In this document: piece by piece, positions 1-13,319 of the stretch | Position numbering within the stretch: the first letter of the stretch is position 1 | Layout of the letters: each line of letters starts with the position of its first letter | Assembly: GCA_050084515.1 (NCBI GenBank) | Contig: CM114274.1 | Location: 17,422,001-17,486,000 of the forward strand | Reading direction: 5' to 3' | DNA: 64,000 nucleotides | DNA from: Blasia pusilla | Lineage: Eukaryota; Marchantiophyta; Marchantiopsida; Blasiales | The notes under the pieces: generated by a model | What the model saw: the letters and a program-made list of their open reading frames with translations, nothing else | What the model was told of the DNA's origin: nothing | Databases searched by the model: none | Position numbers and translations under genes: made by a program

Positions 1-3000
1 TGTTCTTCAATGGGATGCCGAAGCTGGTGAACTCGTCACTCGGTGAGTACAGCTTAGAGATTTGTAGTAATGTGTTTCTTGTGTATTCCTTGTTATCATT
101 TTGGAGATTTTGATTTGTGTGCCGTCCTTTGATGAGGCATAGAAATAATGTAGGATTTAATGAGGGGAAGGGTTGAACAAGATACACCTATCGCTGAGGG
201 TTATCAAGGTGTTACACACAAGTTCAGTTTTCCAAGAAAGCCTTATTATAAACATGGTGTGCTGTCTTGTGTCCTCTGATTGAGATTCCTTCTGAATGCT
301 CAGGCTCTTGGGATTCCCAAAGCCTAGACACCTAGGTTTTGAATTTATCTTCTGCTCTCTGCACAGTAGCACTGTGATTATTTCCTGCTGTTGGGTCTCT
401 TGTGCTACGACTGTCCAAAGACAGCAAGTCTACTGATTCAAGCCTTTAGCGTCAGTTCGTTTGCTACCCTGCTTTCAATTACTATCAGTCCAACAATTTT
501 TATCTGAACAAACTTTTTTGGTGATCCTTACAAAAGTGAAGTTTTTGAGATTTTTGCACTTGAGACTTCTCTGCCCTCAGTGGTCTTCACTGTCTAGTCT
601 AGCAGTATTAGTGAGGATACCCAGCTAGTGTACTTCCCAACATGTTTTGGTCAGTGATTCTCTCTGGTGGTTATGTGGAGTTTAGTACCGTCTTCTGAAT
701 ATTTGCATGCATAGGCGAGTAGGTTTGAGTCCAGCTATCTTCGTAAAGTGATACTGTAGAAGTTGTCTAGTCTGCTCTGCATAAGTCAGCAGATGTTGAT
801 CTTGCATGTGGAGCCTCAAACTCGTTGGTATTGTTCAGTACCACTTTGTGCCTGCAGCTAGCCTGCAGCAGCATAAAATCACTTTGGCATGAGGTGGATG
901 CTTTCTGTAGTTGACCTATTGGGCATGCAAGCAATGATGGGTCTTAAGTGTATTGTCACTGCCATCACCTGACTAGAGAGCTGTCAATCTAGTTTGTGAC
1001 CAGACCTGACAGCTTTCTTAGCAGATCCTTTCCTGATGTAATTAGACATTTACTCGTTTTTTAGATGGTGCTTTCTGTGGTCCTCCGACATCATGATCAC
1101 CGTGAACTGAAATGGTTTTCATCAAAGTCCTTTTGTAGAAAGAAAAGTGTCTGTGTTGCCTCTTGAGTCTTGGGTGTCATTGATTAGTCACATGAACAAT
1201 GAAAGATAATCTTCTTAGCAGTATATCACTACATGTCCAGTGGGGTATTTATTCCAAAAGTTAGCCTCATGAAAGACTTATGCTGTTTTTGAATTTCCTC
1301 ATCTCTCCATTTTTTAAGATTGTTCAGGATTGTATGCTTTCTGACTGTCACATCAGTGGAGCTATGATACCCTTCCATAATTGTGAACTTGATCAGTCAT
1401 ATCGTGATATTTTAAGTAGAATATCGAGCATTTGCTGCAGAGTATGTGATGTTGTGAATGAAGTAACCAAGTGTAGTGTGACTGCAGAGCCATGGGTGAT
1501 GTTTCTGATCGAATTGGTCGGCCTACTGATAATGGACAGGTCTCATTCTCCAACCCTGGGGCTCTTTCGGCTTTCTGAAAAATTGTCATAATTTTTTCAT
1601 CTATTCTTAGCATGCATGGAAATTATGACGAAGAGAGCTGTTTTCCTATGCATTTATTTGGGAAGCGCTGAACTTGATTGGGTCTGGGATGAAGTCATAG
1701 TAATCGAGTTTGTCCGAGTTAGTTGAATACTGATCTGGAGACACTGGTGCAAATGGGGCCTTCTGCTGCTGGTTTGTTACTGATTGTCACTCTTCCAGAA
1801 GCTATATTTAGAAAATGTAGGAAGTCAATCTGAACACTAATATTAACCTAAAATTGAATCGTGTTCGAAATAAGGAAGGGGTAGTGGGTGTAATCTTATC
1901 ATGCTCCAAGAAGAGAAATCTTATTTGCAGTAGATGCGTCAGTGGTATTACGGGTTTTGGGTTAAAAAGATAAGTATAATCCCGGGGCCTAGCAGAATTC
2001 TCAGCTGTGCTTGATCTTCCAGATTGGCATCGTGGACCCTGACTGTCGCCTCATTGGTCTTCATTTGTACGATGGCTTATTCAAGGTGTGAGAACCCTGA
2101 CCAGTTGTCCTTGATCACCAAATATGCAGACATGTGACATAATGTTTGAAGATATGTGCTTTAGGTTCAGTGTGTCACTAAGAGACCAAAATTTGTGTCA
2201 GTTTCGAAAGTCTGGTTTCTAATTAAGCATCAATATGCTCTCCTCATTCCAGGTTATTCCAATTGACAATAAAGGCCAGTTGAAAGAGGCCTTCAATATA
2301 CGGTATGATTCTCCTGTCCGTCTTGGTATTGTTCTCTTTGTAAGTTCAGTTGGGTAGATTTCTAGGGAAGGGCAGTGGACAGCTAATTGTTTCGATGATC
2401 TGACCTGGATTCTTTCTTAAGAAATATGTCAGTACTGGTTTGGTCAACATGTTTTCCTTTCCCCTGTGCCAATCAGTTGTCCAATGTGAAATGTGGTCCT
2501 GAAACAATGCAAGATTTTTTGTAAAATTGCACCACGATACTCTCTCTTGATGGCAAAGCCATTGAGAGACACCTCATACTATACCTTTGCCATCAAGAGA
2601 CACCTCATACTATATTATTGAAGTGGGTTCATTGAAAGCTTCATATGAGTGGAGCTCTCTCAAGAATTAGGCACGATTGTTAGAATTCACTCAGTCTGTA
2701 ATATAGATTGAAGATTGAGGATAAAGCACACAATCATACACAGAGAGCACAGAGGAGATGAGGCAATGTTCCTCTGGCTTCAAGATTGATAAGAGACTGT
2801 TCTCCTTACAGGCAAAACTAAATATAAGTCCTAACCTCTCGAGACTAAGCTGTGGATCAGATTGGTTCACCAACAGTCACAAGTCTCCTATTACAGCTAT
2901 GTCTCTTAGTCTCTGATCACATACGACATCTACGACAGGCACTACTTAATGAGTACAGTCTCTGATCAGACACTTAGTTTACACCACATGATTATGTGAC

Positions 3001-6000
3001 CCATCCATGTTACAACAATCCTGGTCCTTGTTTGGCCAACCACCATCAGATCTGGATCCACGTTTGGAAGAGTATTGAGAGTTACAATGGTATCAGAGCA
3101 AGGTTGCTCTTCCAACGAGAGTGGATTAGCCCTCTTGGAAGAGTAACCAAGTAATGATACATTGTTGAGAGTTAGATAGGCTTGTTAGAGGTTGGCAGTG
3201 GCTATTGAGCTGCAAGTAGAGTAAGGGGGAATTGTTGTTTTGCTGAGTTGCTCCCGTAATGGATTCTAGAGAAACATCTTGGTCTTTTCCTACAACCTGC
3301 AGATGGTTGGGGAATGGTGTGGCTCTCTGTGAACACATTCTCTAAATGGTTCACCCTCCTATAGATAATAACGAATTAGTATACACAAAAGTGGCATTCA
3401 CACCTGAACTTCTAACAATGATATTGGTTTGATCATATGATTTGGACAGTCTGGACTTTGAAGGATGTTTGCTGATGTGTGTGCATGGGGGTGTCTGTAT
3501 TGCCAGAAGATATGATGTAGTTAGTTCCGTGGTGCAGGCTGGAAGAATTGCAGGTTCTGGATATCAAATTTTTGTATGGATGTTCAAAGCCAACAATCGC
3601 TGTCCTGTACCAGGTTTCTCTTGAACTCTACTCTTACAGTTGTTTGTCAAGCTCAGGGCCCTGAACTTGACAAGCAAGTTAAAATGGCATATAAGCTTGA
3701 TAAGTGCTTTGGAAAGAACAAAATGGAAATGTCTCTTTGTTCCATAAAGGCTCTTATTTGTGGGGAGAATGCCCAGAGGGTTGTATCCAAACCTGAGAAC
3801 TTTTGACCAAACTTTGTATTGAATAGATTCTGCTTAATGGTCGGGTTAGATGGTTAATGATCTTACTTTTTCTTCAGACATTTTGGGGATCATCTGTTAA
3901 TATGTTCATCTTGATAGTTTGAAGATGGGGCAGGACTGAAGTCTCATGGTAAATACTGTGACAGGATAACAAGGACGCCCGTCATGTGAAAACGTACGAG
4001 GTTCAACTGAAGGAAAAAGATTTTGGAGAGGGTCCTTGGCTTCAAAACAATCTTGATAATGGTGCTGGCTTGCTAATCCCAGTCCCGCTGCCTCTTGGAG
4101 GAGCTATTATAATTGGCGAACAAACTATTGTGTACTACAATGGCTCGGTTTTCAAGGCAATACCTATACGCCCGGTATGTGCCCAAATGATTGAAACCAC
4201 GCAGTTCCTATATGTGATCAATTGATGCATGGCTAATGTATATGAGAAGTAAGACTCCTACCACTAGCTTTTGGGGAGTTCATGAAAGATCATCAAGACA
4301 AAGGCTTTGAATGCCTTCAGTTCCCCCTTATCCCAGTGTGAATTTATTTAATGCAAATCGGAGACGGCCTTTTCCATAGAGTAGCAGGTTGTGATTTTAT
4401 CATGCCATCTAACTTCTCCCTGAGACACAATCTATTAGAGTTTCCGCACTGTATAATCTTTATCGTAATGATCTTCCCCTCTCTGGGCCCAGCCCCAGCC
4501 CCAGGCTCAGGCCCCCACCCTCCCTTTCAATTTGATCCCACTCATCATTAATGATCATCATCCAATTCAGCTCTTCTATGTTAGATAGACCATGGTTTCA
4601 CCGGCGCTGATGGCACTGTGCTGGAAATTTTCTTGCACTTTTGCCCTTCCTTTCCCTTTGTGGTAGCGCTTGAACTGGGGCTAATTGTCAGTATTGACCA
4701 GCCATTACCAACCTTTTACAGGAGAAAAACAGTTTATTTGATGTAATTCAGAGTTCTACAGTTTTCCCAACATTGTAGATACGGCCTAAGAGCATCTCCA
4801 CCCCACTACATCACTACACAAAGTGGGCTGTTTGCCCTCTCCAAACCAGAGGGAGGAAAAAATCAGACCTCCACCGGACACTTCAAATTCAGGTATGCTA
4901 AAAGTGAGAGTGTACAGGGTAGAAAAGGCGCATAGACTGAGTCTAGTTAGTGACCGCTATGAGTTGTATTGAATTCCTTCCAGTTTAATTCCAAACTGGA
5001 AGTGTGTAAGATGCTCTCGCATCAAGCAAATTGCTACTATTCACACAAGTGAAGATACTGTCCAGTGTCCTTTCTCCTTGTGTTGCATTGCCATTAGAGT
5101 AAGGGGATATGGGTGAAATTTGTTGTGTGCAACTATTAGAAGGCATGCCCTCTATTTTCCTGTGGCCTTTCCTTACTATTGAAGAAAGCCACTTGTTAAT
5201 TGGTGCTTTGCCTTTGCGTTGAGATGCTCTGACAGGGTATATTACAGTAGTCAAATCTATCGATTCACTTGACTCAACACTTTTTTTTAACTATGTTCAA
5301 TTTCTCAGTCACCTTCACCTATTTTCTCCTGCAAGGGTGATAAAACAATGTCATCCATGAATTACTCAGGACAGCTGTGGTATCGATACCAGAATCAGGT
5401 TTTGGTCTCCATGTATGTGTCTGCATGAGGGAAACCTAAACTTGTCATTGTTGATCGAGGATGATTGCGGAGTTTATTTATATTTTGGGTCTCCTCTCAG
5501 GGTCTTTTGTGGATTATTTCTGGGTTCATCTGATTTTGGTTCCCAAATGTCAGTCTCCTCATGTTATAAAGCCTAGTCTGGGGTTTCTTTTTCTCTACAA
5601 TGAAACTGGAGTCCCTATCTGCAACTTGTAGATGTATGTGTAAGTATCTGTGGATGGAAGAGAGAGGGATCTTCTTGTCCTAGCTATTAATTCTGTGTAT
5701 GTGTTATACTTAGCAAGAGTGGTATTCTCTCACCATGGTTTGAAGAACCTATCCTAATTGCAAAGTTCAGTTCTACCTGTGGCCATGATTTCTGACCTAA
5801 TTGTGTTTGCAACCTTTTTTTTCTCAGTCCATCACCAAAGCATATGGGCGAGTTGACGCAGATGGTTCACGATATTTGTTAAGCGATCACACTGGAATGC
5901 TACATTTGCTTGTCATCACCCATGATAAAGAAAGGTCAGTTTAGAAGTAAGAATCACGTTTTGATTGTTTTGTGGTTATGATGTCATCTGTACCAGCTTT

Positions 6001-9000
6001 TAATGTCTATGAAGATTAGGGATCATAATTTTCCTGTGCTGCTCTTTTTGAGTTTACCAGATGTAGCTATGCTGTGTACATCATTCAAGAGCCAGCTTAT
6101 TCTGTAGAAATTGGGATGGTTTCTGAAACACTAAAATAGAAAGGGGCTCTCACAAGGACCTGAGTTGTAAATGAAAGACTAGTAAAATCAGGAGAGTCAG
6201 TCTACTAAGGTTGATGATTTCTAAACCAATGCGTCATTCTGAGTGACATCTTCAATCAATTGCTCAAATGTGGCTTTAGGGTTCTTGGGCTCAAGGTTGA
6301 GCCTCTTGGGGAAACATCAGCTGCCTCCACACTCTCTTACCTTGACAATGGGGTCGTATACGTTGGTTCCAGCTATGGAGACTCACAGGTATGCGAGTTG
6401 ATTTGGTCTTCTAGTTCACTGGAGAATGTGGACAGATCTCTTATGTTCTGTTTTGGTTCCACCTAATCATCATTGGCAGAGAGTGCCCAAAGAGATGCCA
6501 AGAAGAAATTAATTGCAACTATCAGCCCAGGGACCTTAGCATGGTTCTGGGAGAACCTCACCAAAGGTGTAACTTGTGGATCTGAAATTAGATGTTCTTG
6601 TCCATGGATTTATACATTTTAGAGCTTGTCAGGTCGAGTTGGAATTGCTCTAATGTACACCAGTTAGAGAATGTAGTCGAGATAGAGGGTTTGACGTGAC
6701 TGATTGAGCTAATTTTGGGAATAATTCCAGTCTTTAGGGGGACGACTTTCAGTTTGGTTGAGCTAAGTGAACGTATTTAAGGTAGAAATTTGTCTGTTTT
6801 ATTGGTGTGATTCATTTGCAGCTTATCAAGCTCAACTCACAAGCAGACGCCAAACAATCTTACGTGGAGGTGTTAGAAAGTTTTGTGAATCTGGGACCTA
6901 TTGTGGATCTATGCGTGGTTGATTTAGAGCGGCAAGGTCAAGGTCAAGTTGTAACTTGCTCTGGTGCGTTTAAGGACGGTTCACTCCGGATTGTTCGGAA
7001 TGGCATTGGCATCAATGAACAGGTGGAAAACTTACAATAGATTCAATCCTTCTTCTGTGTTCTGGGCCTTTGTTGAGTACATGACAGTTTCTGATTAGTT
7101 CCATGAAAATGGGGAAATATAATTCTTTGCTACAGCTATGCATTTGACTGGAGTTGTACTAAAGCTGGCACATTGTTAGTACAACTAATTGAGTTGCTTG
7201 ATTCATCATGTGCACCCAGTTGTGGGACTGACTTGTTGATATATTCAGGCCTCAGCAGAGCTCCAAGGTATCAAAGGAATGTGGTCTTTGAGAGCTTCAT
7301 CTCAGGAAGCGTTTGACACTTTTCTGGTGGTGAGCTTTATCAGCGAGACTCGTATTCTGGCCATGAATTCAGACGATGAGTTGGAGGAAACTGAAATAGA
7401 TGGTTTTGACTCAGAAGCACAGACCCTGTTCTGCCACAATGCAATCCATGATCAACTCATCCAGGTGAAAATCCTGTGCAGCTTTATGCCAAGTGGAATT
7501 TCAATTATGTACATTTTCAATCAAGTTTTCCCTAAAGGATGTCGGTTTTTGACATAGGTCACAGCCAGCTCCCTTAGACTTGTGGATGCGGCGACTCGAA
7601 GGCAATTAACTGAGTGGAAAGCACCACAGGGAATCTCTATAAATGTTGCAACAGCAAATGCTTCACAGGTTTGACCTTACCTTGGACCTTTGATTTATTT
7701 TCCTGGTGAGCTAATGTAGCTGAACTATGTCCAGAGACTTTCATTTGGTTGGATGTTTAGATTCCTCTAGATGACCGAACTGAGTGAGGTTTTCCTGAAA
7801 GGGGCGACATCCTTGGCCTGATGGTTGTGAAGTCTGCCTTTGGCCCTCTCACCCTTTCCATCTGTGCTCATTCAGTGTGGGAACTTGCATCAGAGATTTT
7901 GTGTTGACAAGTTTAAGAATTGAGATTTGATTTCAGAAACTAGATTTAAGAAATACAGAACATGTTGTGATCTTTGAGAAGCATTCCCACTGTCAATGTA
8001 GGTGAAATACACTGTCACACAGAGGGATGTAGCCTGCTGGCAAATTGTGGTTGTGTGCTGACAGAAAACCCGTGAATTGGTTTTGCAACAGGTCTTGCTA
8101 GCCACTGGTGGTGGGAACCTAGTCTATTTGGAGATTGGACGTGGGGTTTTGACAGAGCTCAAGCATGTGCAGCTTGAGTACGAAATATCCTGTCTGGACA
8201 TAAATCCAGTTGGTGACGATCCCAATGAAAGCCATCTGGTAGCAGTTGGTATGTGGACGGACATAAGTGTCCGTGTTTTCTCCCTTCCAGATCTAAATCT
8301 GATAACGAAGGAGAGTTTGGGCGGGGAAATAATTCCTCGTTCTGTCCTTTTCTGTGTATTTGAGGGGGTATGTACACTAAGCCCTCTGTTCAGACTGATT
8401 AGAGTGCCTTTGCTACTACAGATTATCCTGGGATGTTGTAGTTTGGTCACACAATTGTCTCCCAGACAGAATTGTCTCTCACAAGGTTGCCTACAAGTAG
8501 CAAGTTCTTCAGGAATTGATGTTCATGGCCAGCATTTTCCATTATTTCTTTTTATATTTGTATCATCATAGCAACCACTGTCTTGATCATTTGTTTATGT
8601 CATTTGGACTTTACTTTCAATTTATTCATGTGATTTGAATAGTTGATCATACTATTAACTTCTAGCTGTCAGTCGTGGCACTTTAGCAGATGGTGGTAGT
8701 TATTTTTCTATGACATGGGATGAATAATCCAGCTAATTGTAGCTTAGTGACCTGACAACCTGGTGCCTCCTGTTGGGTGTGACAGATTCCTTACCTGCTC
8801 TGTGCCCTTGGAGATGGGCACCTGTTCAATTTCGTATTGGATCTAAGTACAGGGCAACTATCAGATCGCAAGAAGATTTCCCTTGGAACTCAACCAATAA
8901 CTCTCCGAACTTTCCGATCTAAAAATGCCACTCATGTCTTTGCAGCATCAGACCGTCCAACAGTTATCTATAGCAGCAATCGAAAACTTCTTTACAGCAA

Positions 9001-12000
9001 TGTGAATTTGAAAGAAGTCAATCACATGTGTCCGTTCAACTCAGCATCTTTTCCTGACAGGTGCTCATTTCTTTAGGGCATCGAATTCCTTCTACTTCTG
9101 GTTTTATCTGTCTCTGCCTCGTACACTGTATCTAGTTCTGTCCAACTAGAGAGCGGAGTCTAGCATTGCAAGGCTATGAGAGGCGACACTTAATGTGGAG
9201 TCTTGTACTTCTCTCTTATGGTACCCTTTTCAATTCTTCCTGTATCTGTACCCAGTCCAATACCCTAGCACCACCCAACCAGGAAGGTAATCTATAGTTG
9301 GAAGGGTATGGCAAGTGCTAATGAGAAGAAATGAATGAGTGAACAGAATCATTGTCCATGGGGAAAACATGGGCCATGGGACTTTGATTTGCTATCTTTT
9401 AAACAAGACCTAGCACAACCAAAGGGGGACTATGATGTCCTCTGGTCCAGGTGATGCTCCCTAGTTTGCACACACACCTTTGTAAGAATCTAGCAATCTG
9501 AATCCGGTTTTTGCTGGCTATGAAGTTTGTGACCGAGAGAGCAGGGCCTTGGAAGAGATCAGGGAACTCTAGTCTGATGTTCTGATGGGAATTGCAATTG
9601 TAAAGATAGTGCTCTTCACATCTTTGCAAGAATTTTCTCTACTCTACCCAAGGTTAGTTGAACCAAATCTACATCTGGTTATGGGGGCAGAGATGTAAGA
9701 GGTATAGACGTGACATTGCCAAGTTGATGTGGGGGAGGGAGCTGGAGGCAATGGATTCTCATTGTCATCCTGAAGTGTTGATAGGGACCCCTTGGACCCA
9801 AAAGAGGCCAGTAAAGCAGGCTAAAACTTAGACAAAAAATTGCCAAGGGATTGTGCAACTTGCAAAGCTCCCTGTAGAGTCTGAACTGGGGTTGTAAGAG
9901 GATAAATCATTTGTGGATACCTGAACCAAAGCCGTGGGAGAATGCTCATAGCAAAACATCTTTGAGGAAGCCATGGAAATACCAAACCTTTCTCTCTTGA
10001 TTGTAAATTGTGAAAAAGAATTAAAGGTGTTTTTGTGGGGAACCCAGCCCTCTCAAGATGGGTGCGATCCTCTTGAACCTCAAAGAAACAAGGAAGGGAA
10101 TGCCAGTAAAGTCCTGCACTTTGTGTGGTGATGGGGATGAAACATGTAGTCATTACACGGTCATCTGTTCAAAACGGAAAGAGTAACAACACATACTGAT
10201 ATTGGTAGGCTGGTAACACCAGAACTGTTCAACACATTCAGTAGCCTAGATTCACTTTTCAATGCCATGGCTTGGTAAGTAACGGGAATTAGGGATTCCA
10301 ATGGGGTAAGGCACATAGTGTTGTAAAGAGCTTCTTGGTTGACACTGACAGTTCTGCGCCAGCACCCTGTTTGGTCAGCATTCGCACTCTATGAGAGAGT
10401 CTCCCTCTGATATGGTACATTGTTCATCGCTTCCTCTCTCTGCACCCATCTCAGTCTCTAGTGCTGTCCAACCAGTGCAAGGGGTCCATGCTCGCAAGGC
10501 TAGGACAGGCACTACTTAATGAGGAGTCTCTCTCTTTCCCAATCAAAGTCCCTGTGGACAAGAAATCACTTTATTCATTCATTCCCTACTCTAATACCTT
10601 CTTCACTTCATATCTGTGCCCTCCTAGTCTCTGGCACCATCCAACCAGAGTGTGGGTGGTGTCTATGGTTGTATGGCTATGGTAGGCCCTACTAAATGAG
10701 TAGTCTCTCTTGACAGTACATTGTGAACCTGCAAAAATAAATTATTTTTTGGGTGGAATGTTTGGTTTGGGAATCTAGCTCAGGCTAACGGCTGAGGCTA
10801 TTCCCCTGAACCACAAAAAAACAGGACGGGAACGAAACTAAAGTCCTGCACTGTGATGATTTGCATGAAACCACCGCCCCCTCCTTGGTTACCTGTGCAG
10901 AACTCACTACACAAAGAGCAACAGCCCCTGTAGAAATTGCGAAGCTAGTAACAGTAGAGCAGTCCATCACTATCACTAGCCCCAGTTCACTGTCCAAAGC
11001 TGCTGCACTGGTTTGTAACGTGTGTGCAGAACCCAATCAGGTAAGGTAGGTAGTTTTGTAAAGAGATTCTTGCTTGATACCTGGAAGCTATGCATCAACA
11101 CTCTGTATGTCATTACTCACTTCATGAGTCTCAGTCCTCTCATGATACCTTTTGCAGTTCTTCCTTCTCTCTGCTCTATAACAAATGGTAAAGAATTTTT
11201 GGATATGTTCCTTGTTTCAATCAGGAATCTCTTCCTTCTAGAAATCTCCAACAATCTACATTGAAACTTGGATGCAGTAGAGGTATTGTAGATAATTTTA
11301 CTCGCCTCTCTAGTTAGTTAGGAATGGTTCTTTCTGTTGCTCTCTTGGTGTGTAGATTTTTGCTCATACTTCAGGGCCAAAATTTCAAGGTAGATGAATA
11401 ACAGGAAATTGTTGAAAGAGCTCTCTTGCTTCTGGGAAGCCCTACTCATCTTCCAACAGTTGCATAACCATAATGTATCTTGTATTTCCTCTGATTCTTA
11501 TGACACCCAGTCACCATAACTCTTGGTTGTTGTCTGGGTTTTCCCTGGTCTTTGAAATGGATTCTAATTGTATGGTGATCTGGAACATATTTTGTGTTTC
11601 TTCTCCTCTTTTTGTTTTCTACTAGTAGAGGCCATCAGCAGTCTGGATAGATTCAAAGCGTGTTAAATGCAATGGCCATTAACTTTAGGAGGTTAGTAGT
11701 GGATTGTTAGAGTTCGAGCCAGGTGTTTGCTATTACTAGATCAGAGAATTCATGGTTTTCTATGTGGTGTTTCAGCTTGGCAATTGGCAAGGAGGGGGAA
11801 CTTACAATAGGCACAATAGATGACATTCAAAAGCTGCATATCCGGACTGTACCTTTGGGTGAACAACCCAGACGAATCTGTCATCAAGAATCATCACGGA
11901 CATTTGGTCTCTGCAGTGCCAAGTATCAAAATTCTTCAAATGGGGAGGACATGGAGTCGCATTTTGTTCGATTGATTGATGATCAGACCTTCGAAACTAT

Positions 12001-13319
12001 TGCAACTTATCCTTTGGACACCTATGAAACAGGGTGCTCTATCATCACCTGCTCATTTTCTGACGATTCAAATTTGTACTTCTGTGTGGGGACTGCCTAT
12101 GCACTGCCAGAGGAAAACGAACCCAGTAAGGTGGACTCCTATCTTATGTCGACTTGATTTGACTGCAATATGGATAATGGTCTTGGGTGTTTTGCTGCGT
12201 ACTTCAGTGATAACTCTTATTGGTTCATGCTTATCCCGAATTGCAGAATCTGAGTTGACTACTGGTAAATGTAGGGACGGATTTTGGTGTTTATTGTCGA
12301 AGATGGAAAGTTGCAGTTGCTTACTGAGAAGGAAACAAAGGGTGCGGTGTATAGTTTGAATGCATTCAATGGGAAGTTGTTGGCAGCGATCAATCAAAAG
12401 ATCCAGCTTTATAAGTGGACATTAAGAGATGATGGATCACGAGAGCTGCAATCAGAGTGTGGTCATCATGGTCACATCTTAGCCCTCTATGTCCAATCAC
12501 GCGGGGATTTTATAGTTGTTGGTGACTTGATGAAATCAATCTCTCTACTAATGTACAAGGTAAGGTGCCCTGTACAGCAACAAATACATGTTCCTGAATG
12601 ACAAGCTTATCAGATGCTTACTATTTGAGGTAAATTAAATTGAGCTTTTGTTGAAAATGTCTTAAGGTGTTTCGTATTTGTGGCTTCTAACTCCTCCTTT
12701 TTCATGGCCTTTCTTGTTTTTATTCTCCATAATTCAGCCCGAGGAAGGTGCCATAGAGGAACGGGCACGAGATTACAATGCAAATTGGATGACAGCAGTG
12801 GAAATATTGGATGATGATACATACCTTGGTGCAGAAAATAGTTTCAATCTTTTCACCGTGAGAAAGAATAGTGATGCGGCTACGGATGAGGAGAGGGGAA
12901 GGTTGGAGGTAGTTGGTGAGTATCACCTAGGAGAGTTTGTGAACAGGTTTCGTCATGGTTCACTTGTCATGCGCCTCCCTGACAGTGAGGCCAGCCAGAT
13001 TCCAACGGTCATTTTTGGTACTGTTAATGGTGTGATAGGAGTGATAGCGTCACTGCCACAAGATCAGTACTTGTTTCTTCTCAAGTTGCAACAGAGCCTT
13101 GTAAAGGTTATAAAAGGAGTAGGTGGCCTCAGTCATGAGCAGTGGCGATCTTTTAACAATGAACGAAAAACAGTTGATGCCAAGAACTTCTTAGATGGTG
13201 ATCTGATTGAGTCATTTCTCGACCTCAGTAGGAATCGCATGGAAGAGATCTCTGAGACTTTGGAAGTTCCTGTGGAAGAGCTCTGCAAACGAGTTGAAGA
13301 GCTCACCAGGTTACACTAG
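1..13319 (+). CDS. DDB1: DDB1, UV-damaged DNA-binding protein 1 (5'-partial, 16 exons seen)
   Basis: DDB1 is the three-beta-propeller adaptor linking CUL4-RBX1 ubiquitin ligases to DCAF receptors. It acts in nuclear excision repair and light signalling. Exons: 1-42, 1488-1539, 2023-2085, 2253-2302, 3538-3613, 3965-4174, 5828-5934, 6280-6388, 6822-7022, 7249-7464, 7558-7668, 8092-8367, 8786-9060, 11776-12130, 12275-12559, 12738-13319. All junctions are GT-AG and all phases join, giving 1002 codons plus TAG. Seen: [11 protein letters not shown] in the first exon, [52 protein letters not shown], and the C-terminus [13 protein letters not shown], all hallmark plant DDB1 segments. Plant DDB1 is about 1088 residues, so roughly 86 N-terminal residues lie left of the window. 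Every visible exon is open, so the gene looks functional. Exon choice rests on protein conservation, not on transcripts. Confidence 0.97.
43..1487 (+). other. DDB1 intron without recognised content
   Basis: The donor GTGAGT at 43 and the acceptor ending at 1487 bound a 1445-base intron. I see no protein relic, LTR or tandem repeat in it. The short ORF that runs into the next exon is a chance read-through of that exon. Confidence 0.8.
2678..3085 (+). mobile_element. Copia-type LTR inside a DDB1 intron
   Basis: The block begins TGTTAGAATTCAC and ends TTACA. Two bases later comes TGGTATCAGAGCAAGG at 3088-3103, the usual initiator-Met tRNA primer-binding site of plant Copia elements. This places a 5' LTR of about 408 bases plus a little leader (to about 3415) in the sense orientation within the intron 2303-3537. 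No gag or pol follows, so the element is truncated. The left edge is inferred from the TG...CA rule only. I did not find a matching 3' LTR or a target duplication. Confidence 0.6.
3088..3105 (+). promoter_or_regulatory. Primer-binding site (iMet tRNA type)
   Basis: TGGTATCAGAGCAAGGTT sits just after the LTR end. The first twelve bases match the canonical plant Copia primer-binding site. The same motif heads the Copia elements at 31122 and 62720. Confidence 0.65.
4175..5827 (+). other. DDB1 intron without recognised content
   Basis: A 1653-base intron between the exons ending AIPIRP and starting SITKAYG. It is mildly AT-rich with pyrimidine runs. I found no coding relic, LTR end or tandem array. 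Confidence 0.75.
9061..11775. repeat. Largest DDB1 intron, filled with LINE-like and tandem repeat debris
   Basis: This 2.7-kb intron holds several repeat fragments. A roughly 90-base motif (approximately GTCCAACCAG...GCACTACTTAATGAG...AGTCTCTCT) recurs at about 9131-9225, 10452-10540 and 10620-10715, and a piece is also near 2930-2965 in another intron. Segment 10060-10150 is echoed at 10795-10875 (AAAGTCCTGCACT with matching flanks). At 10551-10595 the text CCTGTGGACAAGAAATCAC is followed by TTATTCATTCATTC, the same 3' tail seen at the LINE relic near 54550. The intron splices normally as far as flanking reading frames show. Confidence 0.65.
9330..9720 (-). mobile_element. LINE 3'-end relic (C-terminal Cys/His domain)
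   Basis: On the minus strand the translation includes [19 protein letters not shown] and [13 protein letters not shown]. It resembles the short DEEH-(Y/F)LF-C-x3-H-x2-IR region found at the C-terminus of several plant non-LTR polyproteins. The same text recurs at 54545-55100 (-) and 45228-45440 (+), so this is a dispersed family. It ends towards 9330 in a CATTCATT-type tail. Only the last part of the element survives, and it is interrupted by stops. Confidence 0.5.
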
